A DNA stretch of 64,000 bases from Lachnospiraceae bacterium (lineage in GTDB: Bacteria > Bacillota_A > Clostridia > Lachnospirales > Lachnospiraceae): positions 1 to 64,000 of the forward strand of contig JAEEWS010000012.1 of NCBI GenBank assembly GCA_016287765.1, in the 5' to 3' direction. Under the pieces are notes generated by a model, which worked only from the letters and a program-made list of their open reading frames with translations, did not search any database and was not told the DNA's origin. Both the position numbers and the translations under genes were made by a program. Positions 1 through 8,322 of this stretch are shown piece by piece. Numbering within the stretch: the first letter of the stretch is position 1; every line of letters begins with the position of its first letter.

Positions 1-57
1 CGGGGTTAGGGGTTCATTTTTTGGCGCTTTGCGCCGAAAAATGAACCCCTAACCCCG
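1..57. repeat. Long inverted repeat (REP-like hairpin)
   Basis: Arms 1-27 and 31-57 pair over 27 positions with one G-T type mismatch (22 against 36) around a three-base TTT loop. The arms carry a GGGGTT motif and an AT-rich middle, and the tip is a GGCGC/GCGCC clamp. It begins at the window edge, so it may be longer. It lies 25 bp past the stop of the flavodoxin gene and could end its transcript. The size and the G-rich ends resemble dispersed REP-type palindromes, but no second copy was noticed in this window. Confidence 0.75.
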
Positions 58-59
58 TC

Positions 60-87
60 CCCAAAGGCTCATTCCCAAAGGCTCATT
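60..87. repeat. Two perfect 14-bp tandem repeats
   Basis: The unit CCCAAAGGCTCATT occurs at 60-73 and again at 74-87 with no mismatch. The second copy supplies the stop codon (83-85, TGA on the minus strand) and last bases of the flavodoxin gene. The first copy joins directly to the long inverted repeat, so the duplication may have arisen when that element inserted at the gene end. Confidence 0.8.
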
Positions 88-523
88 TTACCATATTTTT
101 ATAGAACTCCACTGCGTTCTTAAGGTCTTCCTCATTGGGACGTCCCTTGGAAGTTCCGCCCACCAGCCTGAAGGGGCCGAAGGTGTTGTAGCCGTTGCAG
201 GAGAATTTTCCCACTACCGTGGCATTCTTGCCTTCCAGGCCGCCTGCCATGGACTTGGTGAAATCCATATTCATAGCACTTGTGGAAATGAAGAATATCT
301 TCTTATCCTTTGGCAGGTTCTTAGCGGCAAAATCCACCACCGTCCTGTGGAATTTAGCTCCGTATATGCCCGATGCAAAACCGATCAGGTCATACTCGCT
401 CAGGTCTTTCTCGTGAACCGTAACCGCATCGATCACCTCTACGCCGCATTCCTTTGAAATGGCGTCAACCACCTTACGTGTGTTGCCATGGTGTGTAGAT
501 GCACAGATAATGATTGCTTTCAT
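83..523 (-). CDS. Flavodoxin-like protein
   Basis: This 146-residue protein fits a short-chain flavodoxin, an FMN-binding electron carrier of the cytosol. The start reads MKAIIICASTHHGNTRKV, where the first beta strand is followed by the T/S-rich phosphate-binding loop (STHHGNT). A later segment, FASGIYGAKFH, matches the 50s loop that packs against the flavin ring, and FFISTSAMN fits the third strand. A strong ribosome site (AGGAGG) lies 8 bases before the ATG. The gene is monocistronic, with a predicted promoter at 596-624. The partner redox enzyme is not evident from neighbours. The 3' end runs into a short tandem duplication. Confidence 0.8.
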   Translation of the reverse strand: MKAIIICASTHHGNTRKVVDAISKECGVEVIDAVTVHEKDLSEYDLIGFASGIYGAKFHRTVVDFAAKNLPKDKKIFFISTSAMNMDFTKSMAGGLEGKNATVVGKFSCNGYNTFGPFRLVGGTSKGRPNEEDLKNAVEFYKNMVK

Positions 524-548
524 GATCTTTCCTCCTAAAATACTTTCT

Positions 549-563
549 GAGGCATACAGCCTC
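549..563 (-). other. Small hairpin in flavodoxin leader
   Basis: GAGGC (549-553) pairs with GCCTC (559-563) around a five-base loop in the untranslated leader of the flavodoxin gene. It has no U tract, so it is not a terminator. Its role, if any, is unknown. Confidence 0.3.
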
Positions 564-595
564 GCAACACTTTACACAACTTGTAACTTAAGGTG

Positions 596-624
596 ATTCT
601 ATCATTTTCCCTTATCCGATTCAA
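596..624 (-). promoter_or_regulatory. Predicted sigma-A promoter of flavodoxin gene
   Basis: On the minus strand TTGAAT (619-624) is followed after 17 bp by TAGAAT (596-601), each one or two bases from the consensus. The start codon is about 70 bp downstream. No competing match with correct spacing was seen. Confidence 0.55.
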
Positions 625-684
625 TTAAATTTTTCAAAACTAATTGTGCAAAATCGATTTATTTTTTTGATACGAAATAAAACA

Positions 685-711
685 GATCCCGGACAATCTC
701 TGTCCGGGATC
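685..711 (-). terminator. Rho-independent terminator
   Basis: An 11-bp perfect stem (685-695 with 701-711, GATCCCGGACA) has a five-base loop and is followed on the minus strand by a T-rich stretch (TTTTATTTC). It lies 22 bp after the stop of the secreted-protein gene and ends the flaG-fliD-fliS run. Confidence 0.85.
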
Positions 712-732
712 TTATCTATATATTATATCTCA

Positions 733-2487
733 TTAATTTACAAAACCTACCGCCGTACTTGTTACCGATCTGCCGTTATAGGTAATGGTTACACGAACGT
801 ACTTAAGGTGAGTCTGTGCATAAACCGATTCGTAAGATGCTCCGTCGGGAACGGAATCGGAAATGCTTAAGGTTCTGGAATTACCTACGCCATCGATCTC
901 TGTCCATGTAGTGGCATTCTTGGAACTTGCATATTCCCACTTGATGTCAAAGGAATCGGGGTCGGAATTCAGTTTGGCCAGCATATTGCTGCTGGGGTTG
1001 GCGGTTAATGTATAGCCAAGCTTTGCGGATCCTGAAATGGATGCATAGGTCAAAGCTTCGCTGTAATCAAGGCTGGGTGAACAGATCATGTAAGGAGAAG
1101 GAAGTGCTTCCTTGGTGCCCGTCTTTCTCACAACTACTATGGATCCGCTTATAGCCCTGCTGTAGGCTATCTTTGTATAACTGTTTGCCTTTAAAGTGGT
1201 CCATGCCATCTTCGTAACCGGAAGTTCCGGGAAGGAAGATGTAAGCACTGCATCCCCGGGATCCGGGAATCCTGTTAGGCCATATCTCTCAGCGTCCTTG
1301 GGTGTGATAACTGCCACCTGAAAATCACTGTCATTGGCATTAGACACCTGAATACCACCGTTACCTGATTTGGAAGAAACATAATCCACTGTGATATTGT
1401 CAAACTCCGCATCGGATATTGTTCCTGTAGCGGGGATCGTTACCTCTGTTATACGGCTGGCCGCAGCTCTCTGGGATCCCGCATTTCTCACATAGATGGT
1501 TTGAGCGCTTGTAATAGCTGAGGAGCTGGTAAGTCCGAGAGCCTTCTGAGCAAGGAATTTTGTAACTCTTGCCTTGGTAGTGATGGGCTCTATCGCCAGC
1601 AGCCTGTCACTTGAAGGTACCGTTTCCTCTGTAGTGGTACCGTTGGTGGCATAGGCAGGGATCAATGTCCAGTTTTCTCCGTCAAGGGAGAACTCCTGAC
1701 CGTTCTTGATATTTACTGTTCCGTCGGTATAAGTGATATTCACTATGGGACCGGGAAGTATCTTTGCAAGGGTGTATCTGGTAACGGATGAATGTCTGTT
1801 ACCTATTCCCAAAGGATCCGCTTCCTGACTTACTGATTTTATCCTGAATTCCAGTGCTCCGCCCCTGATCTCCATTTCATGGGGATCCAGTTCGGAATAA
1901 TCATGCCAGTTTCCGTTGGTACCCTTGCGCCATTCTATATTCTCAAAGTCCAGATAAGTCTGTTCCCTGTTGTTTACTTTCATAGAGAAGATGAAATAAC
2001 CGGTATCTTCACCGAAATGATCTGCATAGGCTGCCTCGGCGTATTTTGCTTTCCAGCTTTCCGCATCTGTAATATCCGTTGCAAGAAGTGTTCCCGTATA
2101 TTTTACGGTCAGTGTTTCCTGCCATTGCAATACTATACTGGATATCTTTGTGTGATAATCACCGCAGATATATATCTTTACATCCGCATTGGTACGTGCC
2201 CAGGAAAAATCAAATTTTGCCACATTGTCCCTGAGTTCACAGCAATACCACTTGGAAATATCATTGGTGTAAATATCTGTGAAATAAATGACCGTATCTC
2301 TTTCACTTGAATCAAGAGACGTTTCATCAATGATGACCGATTCCATATCGTAATCGATCACAATGTTGCCTTCAGGCACTGCCACGGTTCCCGAAGCAAA
2401 TACTCCGTTATCCGCTTTTATCCCGGTAACCATGACCACAAGTATTATTGCGGCAATGATCCGTGAGATGATCTTCTTCGTTTTCAT
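733..2487 (-). CDS. Large secreted protein of unknown function
   Basis: The 584-residue product has a signal peptide: basic MKTKK, then a hydrophobic stretch to about residue 24, with cleavage probably near FASG. The rest is beta-rich, with many Ser/Thr/Gly and no membrane segment. Residues about 265-285 (QEFSLDGENW) and the last 100 residues (a SGSAKLGYTLTANP stretch, a central W-E-Y, then KYVRVTITYNG) look like bacterial Ig-like or cadherin-type folds found in surface proteins. No catalytic motif or cell-wall anchor was recognised. It starts 49 bp after the FliT-like gene with no terminator between, so it may be co-expressed with late flagellar genes. A role in motility or adhesion is only inferred. 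The SD AAGGAGG supports the start. Confidence 0.6.
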   Translation of the reverse strand: MKTKKIISRIIAAIILVVMVTGIKADNGVFASGTVAVPEGNIVIDYDMESVIIDETSLDSSERDTVIYFTDIYTNDISKWYCCELRDNVAKFDFSWARTNADVKIYICGDYHTKISSIVLQWQETLTVKYTGTLLATDITDAESWKAKYAEAAYADHFGEDTGYFIFSMKVNNREQTYLDFENIEWRKGTNGNWHDYSELDPHEMEIRGGALEFRIKSVSQEADPLGIGNRHSSVTRYTLAKILPGPIVNITYTDGTVNIKNGQEFSLDGENWTLIPAYATNGTTTEETVPSSDRLLAIEPITTKARVTKFLAQKALGLTSSSAITSAQTIYVRNAGSQRAAASRITEVTIPATGTISDAEFDNITVDYVSSKSGNGGIQVSNANDSDFQVAVITPKDAERYGLTGFPDPGDAVLTSSFPELPVTKMAWTTLKANSYTKIAYSRAISGSIVVVRKTGTKEALPSPYMICSPSLDYSEALTYASISGSAKLGYTLTANPSSNMLAKLNSDPDSFDIKWEYASSKNATTWTEIDGVGNSRTLSISDSVPDGASYESVYAQTHLKYVRVTITYNGRSVTSTAVGFVN

Positions 2488-2536
2488 GGCAATCCTCCTT
2501 AAAACAGTTTATACTTCATTTATAATGCATCAGACC

Positions 2537-3028
2537 CTAATGCTTTTCATCCAAAAAAACAGGCGTTACCGCATTGAGTCCGTTCATGCTCTTGTAATAC
2601 TTGTCTGCTGTCTGGCGACTGACCTTAAAGTTCTTTTTGCCCTTTTTGAGTTCATCCACCTTCTTGTCCAGCGCATCCTTGTTCTTTTTTTCAAGAGCCG
2701 AAACCGTAACGCTCAGATCTGTGATCTCCTGAATTAAAGCTTGGAGCCTGCGGATGGTATCCGCATGCTCCTTGCCTTTTTCCTTGATTTCCAGAGAGAT
2801 CCTGTCATAAATTACCTGAAACCCCTGATCCATTTCCGTAAGATCTTCGATCAGTTTGGTTTTTTTATTCATTGCGGCATCAAACGCTTTATCATCCACA
2901 AGTTCACCGGCCAAAGCAGTTTCCTGCTCCTTTGTGGCTTCGTATATGGAGGTAAGGACCTTCTTCTTTCTTATCAGAACATCCTGCATTACACGTAAGT
3001 ATCCGCCAAGATCAAGTCTTTCTTCCAT
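2537..3028 (-). CDS. FliT/FlgN-like flagellar export chaperone
   Basis: A 163-residue, highly charged, almost wholly alpha-helical protein without signal peptide or membrane segment. It directly follows fliS (17-bp gap), the position of fliT in many flagellar operons. The long helices (residues about 15-130) with Lys/Glu heptads resemble FliT/FlgN chaperones, which hold hook-associated proteins before export. No residue motif is diagnostic, so the family call rests on helix content, length and neighbours. The C-terminal part (KVSRQTADKYYKSMNG) resembles the end of FlgN-type proteins. The start has an SD GGAGATAAG before ATG. Confidence 0.6.
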   Translation of the reverse strand: MEERLDLGGYLRVMQDVLIRKKKVLTSIYEATKEQETALAGELVDDKAFDAAMNKKTKLIEDLTEMDQGFQVIYDRISLEIKEKGKEHADTIRRLQALIQEITDLSVTVSALEKKNKDALDKKVDELKKGKKNFKVSRQTADKYYKSMNGLNAVTPVFLDEKH

Positions 3029-3045
3029 CTTATCTCCGTTTAAAT

Positions 3046-3426
3046 TTATCGAACATACATATGATTCTGCTTCATTATCTCTTTCCAGAGATCTCTCATT
3101 TCACGGATCTGTCCCAGAGCTTTCTCCAAGCTTTCCTTTTCCTTCTTAATGTTTGCCTGGATAAGAAGATTGTTGATGTACTCATAGATGAGATCGAAAT
3201 CCTTGGCTGTCTCATACTTAAAATCCAATGTTGCACGGAACTCTGTAATGATGTTCTGAACCTTTATTATGTTGTTATTTACTTTTTCGTAATCGTTGGT
3301 CTCGAAACCGAGAAGAGCGATGTTACAGAACTTGATAGCTCCTTCATAAAGCATCAACGTGAGTTCGGCGGGAGATGCCGTATTAACTTTTGTTCCCTGA
3401 TAGAGTGTTGCTGCGTTCATAGCCAT
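3046..3426 (-). CDS. fliS: Flagellar secretion chaperone FliS
   Basis: FliS binds flagellin in the cytosol, stops early polymerisation and delivers it to the export gate. The 126-residue length is typical. Family features are visible: the N-terminal YQGTKVNTASPAELTLMLYE segment (residues 9-28, the FliS signature with the conserved Tyr and the LMLYEGAI helix) and four helices to the end. It lies between fliD and the FliT-like gene, the usual order. The SD GGAGG sits 8 bases before the ATG. A short GC-rich hairpin (3454-3466) lies in the gap after fliD. No flagellin gene is in the window. Confidence 0.95.
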   Translation of the reverse strand: MAMNAATLYQGTKVNTASPAELTLMLYEGAIKFCNIALLGFETNDYEKVNNNIIKVQNIITEFRATLDFKYETAKDFDLIYEYINNLLIQANIKKEKESLEKALGQIREMRDLWKEIMKQNHMYVR

Positions 3427-3453
3427 TTTTTTATCCTCCGATATTTGTCATAA

Positions 3454-3466
3454 GCCGCTCCGCGGC
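3454..3466 (-). other. GC-rich hairpin between fliD and fliS
   Basis: GCCGC (3454-3458) pairs with GCGGC (3462-3466) across a three-base loop, 28 bp ahead of the fliS start. No T tract follows, so it is unlikely to end transcription. It could affect mRNA stability between the two genes. Confidence 0.3.
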
Positions 3467-3508
3467 CCGTTTCTTCGTGTTATGCTTTTGCACACACTGA
3501 TTAGTCGG

Positions 3509-5395
3509 TTACACTGATGTCCCGAGCATCTGTCCCAGGGACGCCTGTTTACTCTGAAGCTCGGAAAGAGCCTTTTCCATCGCTGTAAACTGTTTATAAT
3601 ATCTGTCCTTCAATGAATCGATCCTGTCATTTATTTCATCAAGGTCACTCTGGTACCTCTTAAGGTCCGAAGTGTACTGCTTGTCATTGTAGAACGTAAG
3701 TGCACTGGATATGCTGGTCTTTGCACATTTTTCTGTAAGTGTGGTGTAAAGATTTGAGAAGATGCCGCTCATGGCTTCCATTACCTTATCGGGATCTTCG
3801 TCCAATGCCGCTTTAAGTCTGTCTTCATCGGCAGCAAATATGGCATCTTCACTGTCACCATAAATGTGAAGTTTTCCGCGCTCTGTATAATTACCGGTAA
3901 CAATACCGTAAGTCGAAAGTGAAAATTTCTTTCCCTCACTGTCGGTATAAGTACTCTGTAAAGCCGATCTCATAGAACTCATGAGACTTCCCAGTGTGGT
4001 ATCTCTTCTTAAAAGAGAACCCTTGATCTTGTTTTCCCACTGTTCTATCTCATCATCCGTCATAGCCTCTTTCTGCTCTGCCGTAAGAGGCTCATAGCCT
4101 CTTGCAGAATCTGCATAATAGAGCTTTGACATTTCTTCGATAAGACTGTTGTATTCTTTAATTGCATTTCTTACCAGGTCATAGGTGGACTTGGTGTCCT
4201 TTCCTACCGTAACCGTAACCTCATCATATTCTCCTGTGGATTCGTTGTAGGTGCTGTTGATGAGATTAAGTGTAAGACCGTTTACCACAAGGGTGTTGGA
4301 TGAGGATGTCATCGTAGCACCGTCAACGATCGCCGTAGCATCCTTTGCTGCGGTTACAACCATGCTCCCTGAAGAAGTTTCGGAAACGTTTTCTCCGGTA
4401 ACTCCTTCTCCCAGTCCAAGACCTGCAAGGCTGGCGCTCTCATTCTGATTGCCCATCGCATTCTTGTATGCTTCAACCTTACTGATCACATTATTGTTGG
4501 AAGCGGTGATCTCATCTGCATCCGTAAGACCGGATGCCGCAAGTTCCTTAATGGTCTGAATGGCATTATATACAGCTATCTGATCGTCGGTGTTATTGGT
4601 GGTATCCGTAGCACCGAAGTTTTCCTGCAATGCTGCCTCAATATCTTCGGAGCTTGCTCCCAAGATCGTATTTATTGCATTTTCATAAGCCGTCTTATCC
4701 GTATCTTCTATCAGGGTACCGGGATCGATTATGTTCGTAAGCTCGTTCTTAGCATTGGCATATGTACTCGAAACAGCTGTGGAGGTAATGGTAAATTTGT
4801 AATCCTCACCACTGTCCTCGGAGCTGAAGAAGAATCTCTTTTGATTGGTATCATAACTGGCAGTGATACCCGCTTCCCTGGCTGCGGAAATGATATCCTT
4901 GATCTTGGTATTATTATCAACAGTAATGGTCTTGGATGCTTCCTCATCGGTTCCGACCTTACTCTTGAAGGTAATGGTCTGTCCTACCAGTCTTTGCTTG
5001 CCACCCTCGTTATCCAACTGCTGTATTCTTGTTTCCGTGGTGTAGGTTCCGTTTAGCTTCGCCCCCGTAACGAACTGTGAGCTTGCAAGTCCCGTCACCT
5101 TAACTGTGTGCTGACCGATAGCCGCAGTAGATGAAGCAGTGGCCTTTACCTTGGATTCGTTGCTGCTCTCTGCCTCCTTGGTCTGATAGGAGCTCTTTAA
5201 ACGAAGCTTTGATGCATGGTTTGTATAGAAAGAATAGATCTTCTTATTAAGATCCGACCATGCAGTGGTGGTCCACTTGTTCAGGGTTGCTTTGTTGTCC
5301 AATTTTGTTTTCTTCGCGGTCTGTCCGCCCACCATTGCTTCAACGATGGAATCGGTGTCAAGACCGGAGATCATACCGGATAATCCAATACCCAT
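3509..5395 (-). CDS. fliD: Flagellar cap protein FliD (hook-associated protein 2)
   Basis: FliD forms the cap at the filament tip and helps flagellin fold there. At 628 residues it is longer than the enteric protein (about 470), with extra sequence in the exposed central domains. The N-terminus GLSGMISGLDTDSIVEAMV is the FliD_N signature and the C-terminal helices (residues about 540-620, RYQSDLDEINDRIDSL) form the coiled-coil leg. The ATG at 5395 is chosen because GGAGG lies 7 bases before it; an upstream in-frame TTG would overlap that ribosome site. It is second in the unit driven from the sigma-28-type promoter at 5938-5964. Confidence 0.95.
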   Translation of the reverse strand: MGIGLSGMISGLDTDSIVEAMVGGQTAKKTKLDNKATLNKWTTTAWSDLNKKIYSFYTNHASKLRLKSSYQTKEAESSNESKVKATASSTAAIGQHTVKVTGLASSQFVTGAKLNGTYTTETRIQQLDNEGGKQRLVGQTITFKSKVGTDEEASKTITVDNNTKIKDIISAAREAGITASYDTNQKRFFFSSEDSGEDYKFTITSTAVSSTYANAKNELTNIIDPGTLIEDTDKTAYENAINTILGASSEDIEAALQENFGATDTTNNTDDQIAVYNAIQTIKELAASGLTDADEITASNNNVISKVEAYKNAMGNQNESASLAGLGLGEGVTGENVSETSSGSMVVTAAKDATAIVDGATMTSSSNTLVVNGLTLNLINSTYNESTGEYDEVTVTVGKDTKSTYDLVRNAIKEYNSLIEEMSKLYYADSARGYEPLTAEQKEAMTDDEIEQWENKIKGSLLRRDTTLGSLMSSMRSALQSTYTDSEGKKFSLSTYGIVTGNYTERGKLHIYGDSEDAIFAADEDRLKAALDEDPDKVMEAMSGIFSNLYTTLTEKCAKTSISSALTFYNDKQYTSDLKRYQSDLDEINDRIDSLKDRYYKQFTAMEKALSELQSKQASLGQMLGTSV

Positions 5396-5465
5396 ATTAT
5401 TTACCTCCAAATTCCTTTTTTGTTTATTCGCATCCTTGCGTTCAGGTTAATAGCTGCCAGGATAA

Positions 5466-5882
5466 CTATCTCTGTTCGTCTATAAGGATACCTGCCACTT
5501 CCCACATTTTGGAAAGCATGTCCAGAGTTTCCTCCGGAGGTATCTCTCTGATGACCTCTTCCGTTTCCGAATCGATCACCTTGATGGAAACACGTTTTGT
5601 ATCTTCGTGATAAGAGAATTCGCAACGTGTTTTCTGATTCATTTTTTTATTGACCTCGGCTATCGCATTTTTTACTTTCTTGCTGTTTTCAATGTTTTCC
5701 CGGGTCTGCTCCTCGATCCTCTGATTAACGGAAGGCTGTTTTTCCCTTACTTTAACATCCTGCCCGGGCTTGCTTTCAGGCTCACGCTTTACGGCCTTTA
5801 CGTTACTTGCTTCAGGTGCTTTGATCGTTGTTTTGTTACTGCTGTATACCTGATTACCTGTATTGATCTTATCGATTCCCAT
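5466..5882 (-). CDS. flaG: FlaG family flagellar protein
   Basis: FlaG proteins are small cytosolic or exported factors that affect filament length; the exact reaction is unknown. The 138-residue product has a polar, Lys/Glu/Gln-rich first half and a compact C-terminal domain (about 85-138) with the family pattern CEFSYHEDTKRVSIKVID then EEVIREIPPEE. The ATG at 5882 has SD GGAGGG at good spacing; an in-frame ATG 33 bp upstream (5915) lacks one. It heads the unit flaG-fliD-fliS-FliT-like, 56 bp after a predicted sigma-28 -10 box. Confidence 0.85.
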   Translation of the reverse strand: MGIDKINTGNQVYSSNKTTIKAPEASNVKAVKREPESKPGQDVKVREKQPSVNQRIEEQTRENIENSKKVKNAIAEVNKKMNQKTRCEFSYHEDTKRVSIKVIDSETEEVIREIPPEETLDMLSKMWEVAGILIDEQR

Positions 5883-5937
5883 GTCTTCTCCCTCCGTAAT
5901 ATTAGATCTCTTCATAAAAATCTTTTCTCTGTATAAT

Positions 5938-5964
5938 GTATCGGATCATGGACCACAAATGTTA
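5938..5964 (-). promoter_or_regulatory. Sigma-28 (FliA/SigD) type promoter for flaG operon
   Basis: On the minus strand TAAC (5961-5964) is followed by exactly 15 bp and TCCGATAC (5938-5945). The consensus is TAAA-N15-GCCGATAA, so 3 of 4 and 6 of 8 bases match with ideal spacing. It lies between the csrA terminator and flaG. Confidence 0.75.
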
Positions 5965-5993
5965 ATACAAAAATATAAATTTTTTATAAAAAA

Positions 5994-6016
5994 ACAGAGC
6001 CTTTATCAAGCTCTGT
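5994..6016 (-). terminator. Terminator after csrA
   Basis: ACAGAGC (5994-6000) pairs with GCTCTGT (6010-6016), with a nine-base loop. On the minus strand a run of eight T follows. It sits 9 bp after the csrA stop and separates the flgK-csrA unit from the flaG unit. Confidence 0.85.
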
Positions 6017-6024
6017 AATTTTTT

Positions 6025-6243
6025 TTATAAAAGTTTTGCCAGATCGTTGGGATTGATATTTTCCTTTACAGCCTCAACGTTTGCTTCCTGGATCTGAACA
6101 TAAATCTCTTTTCTGTAAATGGGTACGGACTTGGGAGCGTTTATACCGAGTTTTACCTGGTCTCCTCTGATATCCAAAACCGTGATTTCTATATCATTTC
6201 CAATGACGATAGATTCGCCTGTTTTTCTAGATAACGCCAGCAT
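6025..6243 (-). CDS. csrA: Carbon storage regulator CsrA (translational repressor)
   Basis: CsrA is a small dimeric RNA-binding protein that blocks ribosome sites; in Bacillus it represses flagellin translation and is freed or held by FliW. The 72-residue sequence is canonical: [20 protein letters not shown] at the start, then [19 protein letters not shown]. The RNA-contacting residues (L4, R6 and the VPIYR region) are present. The SD GGGGGAG lies in the final codons of fliW, three bases between stop and ATG, so translation is likely coupled. Last gene of the flgK-flgK-flgL-fliW-csrA unit. Confidence 0.97.
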   Translation of the reverse strand: MLALSRKTGESIVIGNDIEITVLDIRGDQVKLGINAPKSVPIYRKEIYVQIQEANVEAVKENINPNDLAKLL

Positions 6244-6246
6244 TGT

Positions 6247-6708
6247 CTACTCCCCCTTTTCTTCTTTTTTCTTCTGGATCACATCATAAATGTTGAACTT
6301 AACGGGGTGATCACTCTCTGCAATTACCTGACAGCCTTTTCTTGTCTCGGAATTGATGATGATGGGAGCCTTTAAGTTTACAGACATTTTTGTGATATCC
6401 GAAGGTACAGTAAGAGTAACAAATACACATACAGTATCGGGACCCAATTCTCCGAGAGGCGCCAAAAGCTCGTCTTCAACCTCGGGGTTGTAATCCGTAA
6501 GTACGGATGAGGGCATGATCACCGGCAATGCCATTGCGGGATCTTCAACACTCTGCAACCATTCGATGGCAGTGTCTTTTCCGTTCTCATTATTGTAAAT
6601 GAGAGTAAATCTGCGGAGATTTTCAAAGCCAATGAGGCCGCGATCAAATGTCAGGATCTTGTTGTCATCAAGCTCGACTTCTCCAAAATAACGTGTTTTT
6701 ACAAGCAT
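6247..6708 (-). CDS. fliW: Flagellar assembly factor FliW (CsrA antagonist)
   Basis: FliW binds either flagellin or CsrA; when flagellin is exported, freed FliW sequesters CsrA and lets flagellin be translated. The 153 residues match the family in length and pattern: MLVKTRYFGEVELDDNKILT, then FDRGLIGFENLRRF, and later VTLTVPSDITKMSVNLKAPI. Immediate linkage to csrA supports a working FliW-CsrA switch in this organism. The SD GGGAGG precedes the ATG. Confidence 0.95.
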   Translation of the reverse strand: MLVKTRYFGEVELDDNKILTFDRGLIGFENLRRFTLIYNNENGKDTAIEWLQSVEDPAMALPVIMPSSVLTDYNPEVEDELLAPLGELGPDTVCVFVTLTVPSDITKMSVNLKAPIIINSETRKGCQVIAESDHPVKFNIYDVIQKKKEEKGE

Positions 6709-6726
6709 TTGTAAATCCTCCCTGAT

Positions 6727-8253
6727 TTAAGAAATGTAATCTAAAAGTGATGATCTAACCAGTTGTGATGTTGCGTTAAGAGACGAATCATATACAGTCT
6801 TGGCCGACTGATACTTTACTATTGTGTCCACAAGATCCGCATCTTCATTTTCCGAAAGCAGTTCTTCGTAGTCCGTAGCCTGGTCTTCAAGTCTGCTCTG
6901 GGTGAGCAGCAGTCTCTTGTAACGACCGCCCAGATCGGCAACACATACATTTGTATTTTCCTGTTCGTCTGCCGTGATCGTTATACCTCTCTGAAAAGCA
7001 TCTGTCATAAGTGCCGTTCTCAAGGTGTATTCGGATTCCAACTGTTCACGGATGGATTTGAGTTTCTTTATCCTGTCCTCGGAATATCTGGTATCTGCCA
7101 ACATCTTATCCACCTGAGTCAGCTGATCTTCTATGTCCGCAACGGCCTGGACCGCATCCGTGATCTCAGTGATGGTCCTGTCTATGCGCGATGTAAAAGC
7201 ATCGCATCCCTGAGTGTTAATGGTAAGCTTTTGATTGAAGTTCACTTCATAACGGATGGGCTGCTCTTTTTTAGTATAACTTATTTCTTTTCCCGTTGCC
7301 AGTTCTTTTGTATCACAATCGAAATAATGTTCGGGTCTTAAGTCATTCTGCTCAAACTTGGTCTTTTCATAGGTGATATTAATATCCGAAGATTTCTGCA
7401 TCTGCTCGTATATGGTCTTTCCGATGATCAGTTCTCCGGTCTCCTTAATGAAATTTATCTCTTCATCGGACACTGTATAAGCATCCTTGTCCGATACGGA
7501 ATGGGATGTTACCGTAAGACCGTTGGCAGCGAAATTCGTTCCGTTAACGGTACTGTGCACTGTTCCGGAAGGATCCGTATAGGTGATCTCCGGAATGACA
7601 TCGTCCAGATCGTCATAGGCAAGTGCAAGTCTGTAAACGCTGTTGGTGGAAGGCATATTGGGATAAAGAGCATCCCATTCGCTTGAATAATTATCGTTAG
7701 CCAGATCCAGATCGTCTATATTGACACCTCCGGAAATAACTGTAACTATTTCAAGTTCCTCCCCTGTGTGAGGTTCCGAGATCCTGTAAAGTACATCCTC
7801 GGTATCTTCATTGAATACCAGCGAGGTATCCGTCTTATATCCCGAAAATACATATCTTCCGGCATAATTCGTATTACCTTCCTGATAGAGCTGGTTGGCA
7901 TACTGCTGGAGATTGATGACAATGGAATTTCTGTCCTCTGCTGTCAGATAGTCATTGGCTCCCTGATTGCAATATGTATTCATGGATGAAATAATGGAGT
8001 TTATGGTATCCAGTGATCCTTCGGTCACTTCCATCCAGTTGAGAGCATCCGGAATGTTCTTTTCGGTATATTGCTCTATTTCCGTAAGATTTGTTCTGAA
8101 CTTAAGTGCTCTCACCGCTACGATGGGATCATCCGAGGGTCTTGTGATCTTCTTTCCGGATGAATACTGATTTTCAAGTCTGTCCAGAAGATTTTTGTTG
8201 GTGTTGATGTTGTACAACGCATTGTTGGTCATCATCTTGTTTGTAATTCTCAT
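6727..8253 (-). CDS. flgL: Hook-filament junction protein FlgL (HAP3)
   Basis: FlgL joins FlgK and the flagellin filament. Its N-terminus MRITNKMMTNNALYNINTNK and coiled D0/D1 helices (GKKITRPSDDPIVAVRALKF) match the flagellin/FlgL family, and the C-terminal helix (VKYQSAKTVYDSSLNATSQL) mirrors it. At 508 residues it is much longer than enteric FlgL (about 317); the extra residues lie in the middle (about 150-350), the exposed domain. SD GGAGG lies 6 bases before the ATG. It follows flgK, and fliW begins 18 bp after its stop. Confidence 0.93.
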   Translation of the reverse strand: MRITNKMMTNNALYNINTNKNLLDRLENQYSSGKKITRPSDDPIVAVRALKFRTNLTEIEQYTEKNIPDALNWMEVTEGSLDTINSIISSMNTYCNQGANDYLTAEDRNSIVINLQQYANQLYQEGNTNYAGRYVFSGYKTDTSLVFNEDTEDVLYRISEPHTGEELEIVTVISGGVNIDDLDLANDNYSSEWDALYPNMPSTNSVYRLALAYDDLDDVIPEITYTDPSGTVHSTVNGTNFAANGLTVTSHSVSDKDAYTVSDEEINFIKETGELIIGKTIYEQMQKSSDINITYEKTKFEQNDLRPEHYFDCDTKELATGKEISYTKKEQPIRYEVNFNQKLTINTQGCDAFTSRIDRTITEITDAVQAVADIEDQLTQVDKMLADTRYSEDRIKKLKSIREQLESEYTLRTALMTDAFQRGITITADEQENTNVCVADLGGRYKRLLLTQSRLEDQATDYEELLSENEDADLVDTIVKYQSAKTVYDSSLNATSQLVRSSLLDYIS

Positions 8254-8322
8254 AATAACCTCCGTGTCTGACCTTATGCACTATTATTATCTTATAGGAT
8301 TATCGGCATCTTTTCACCAAAA

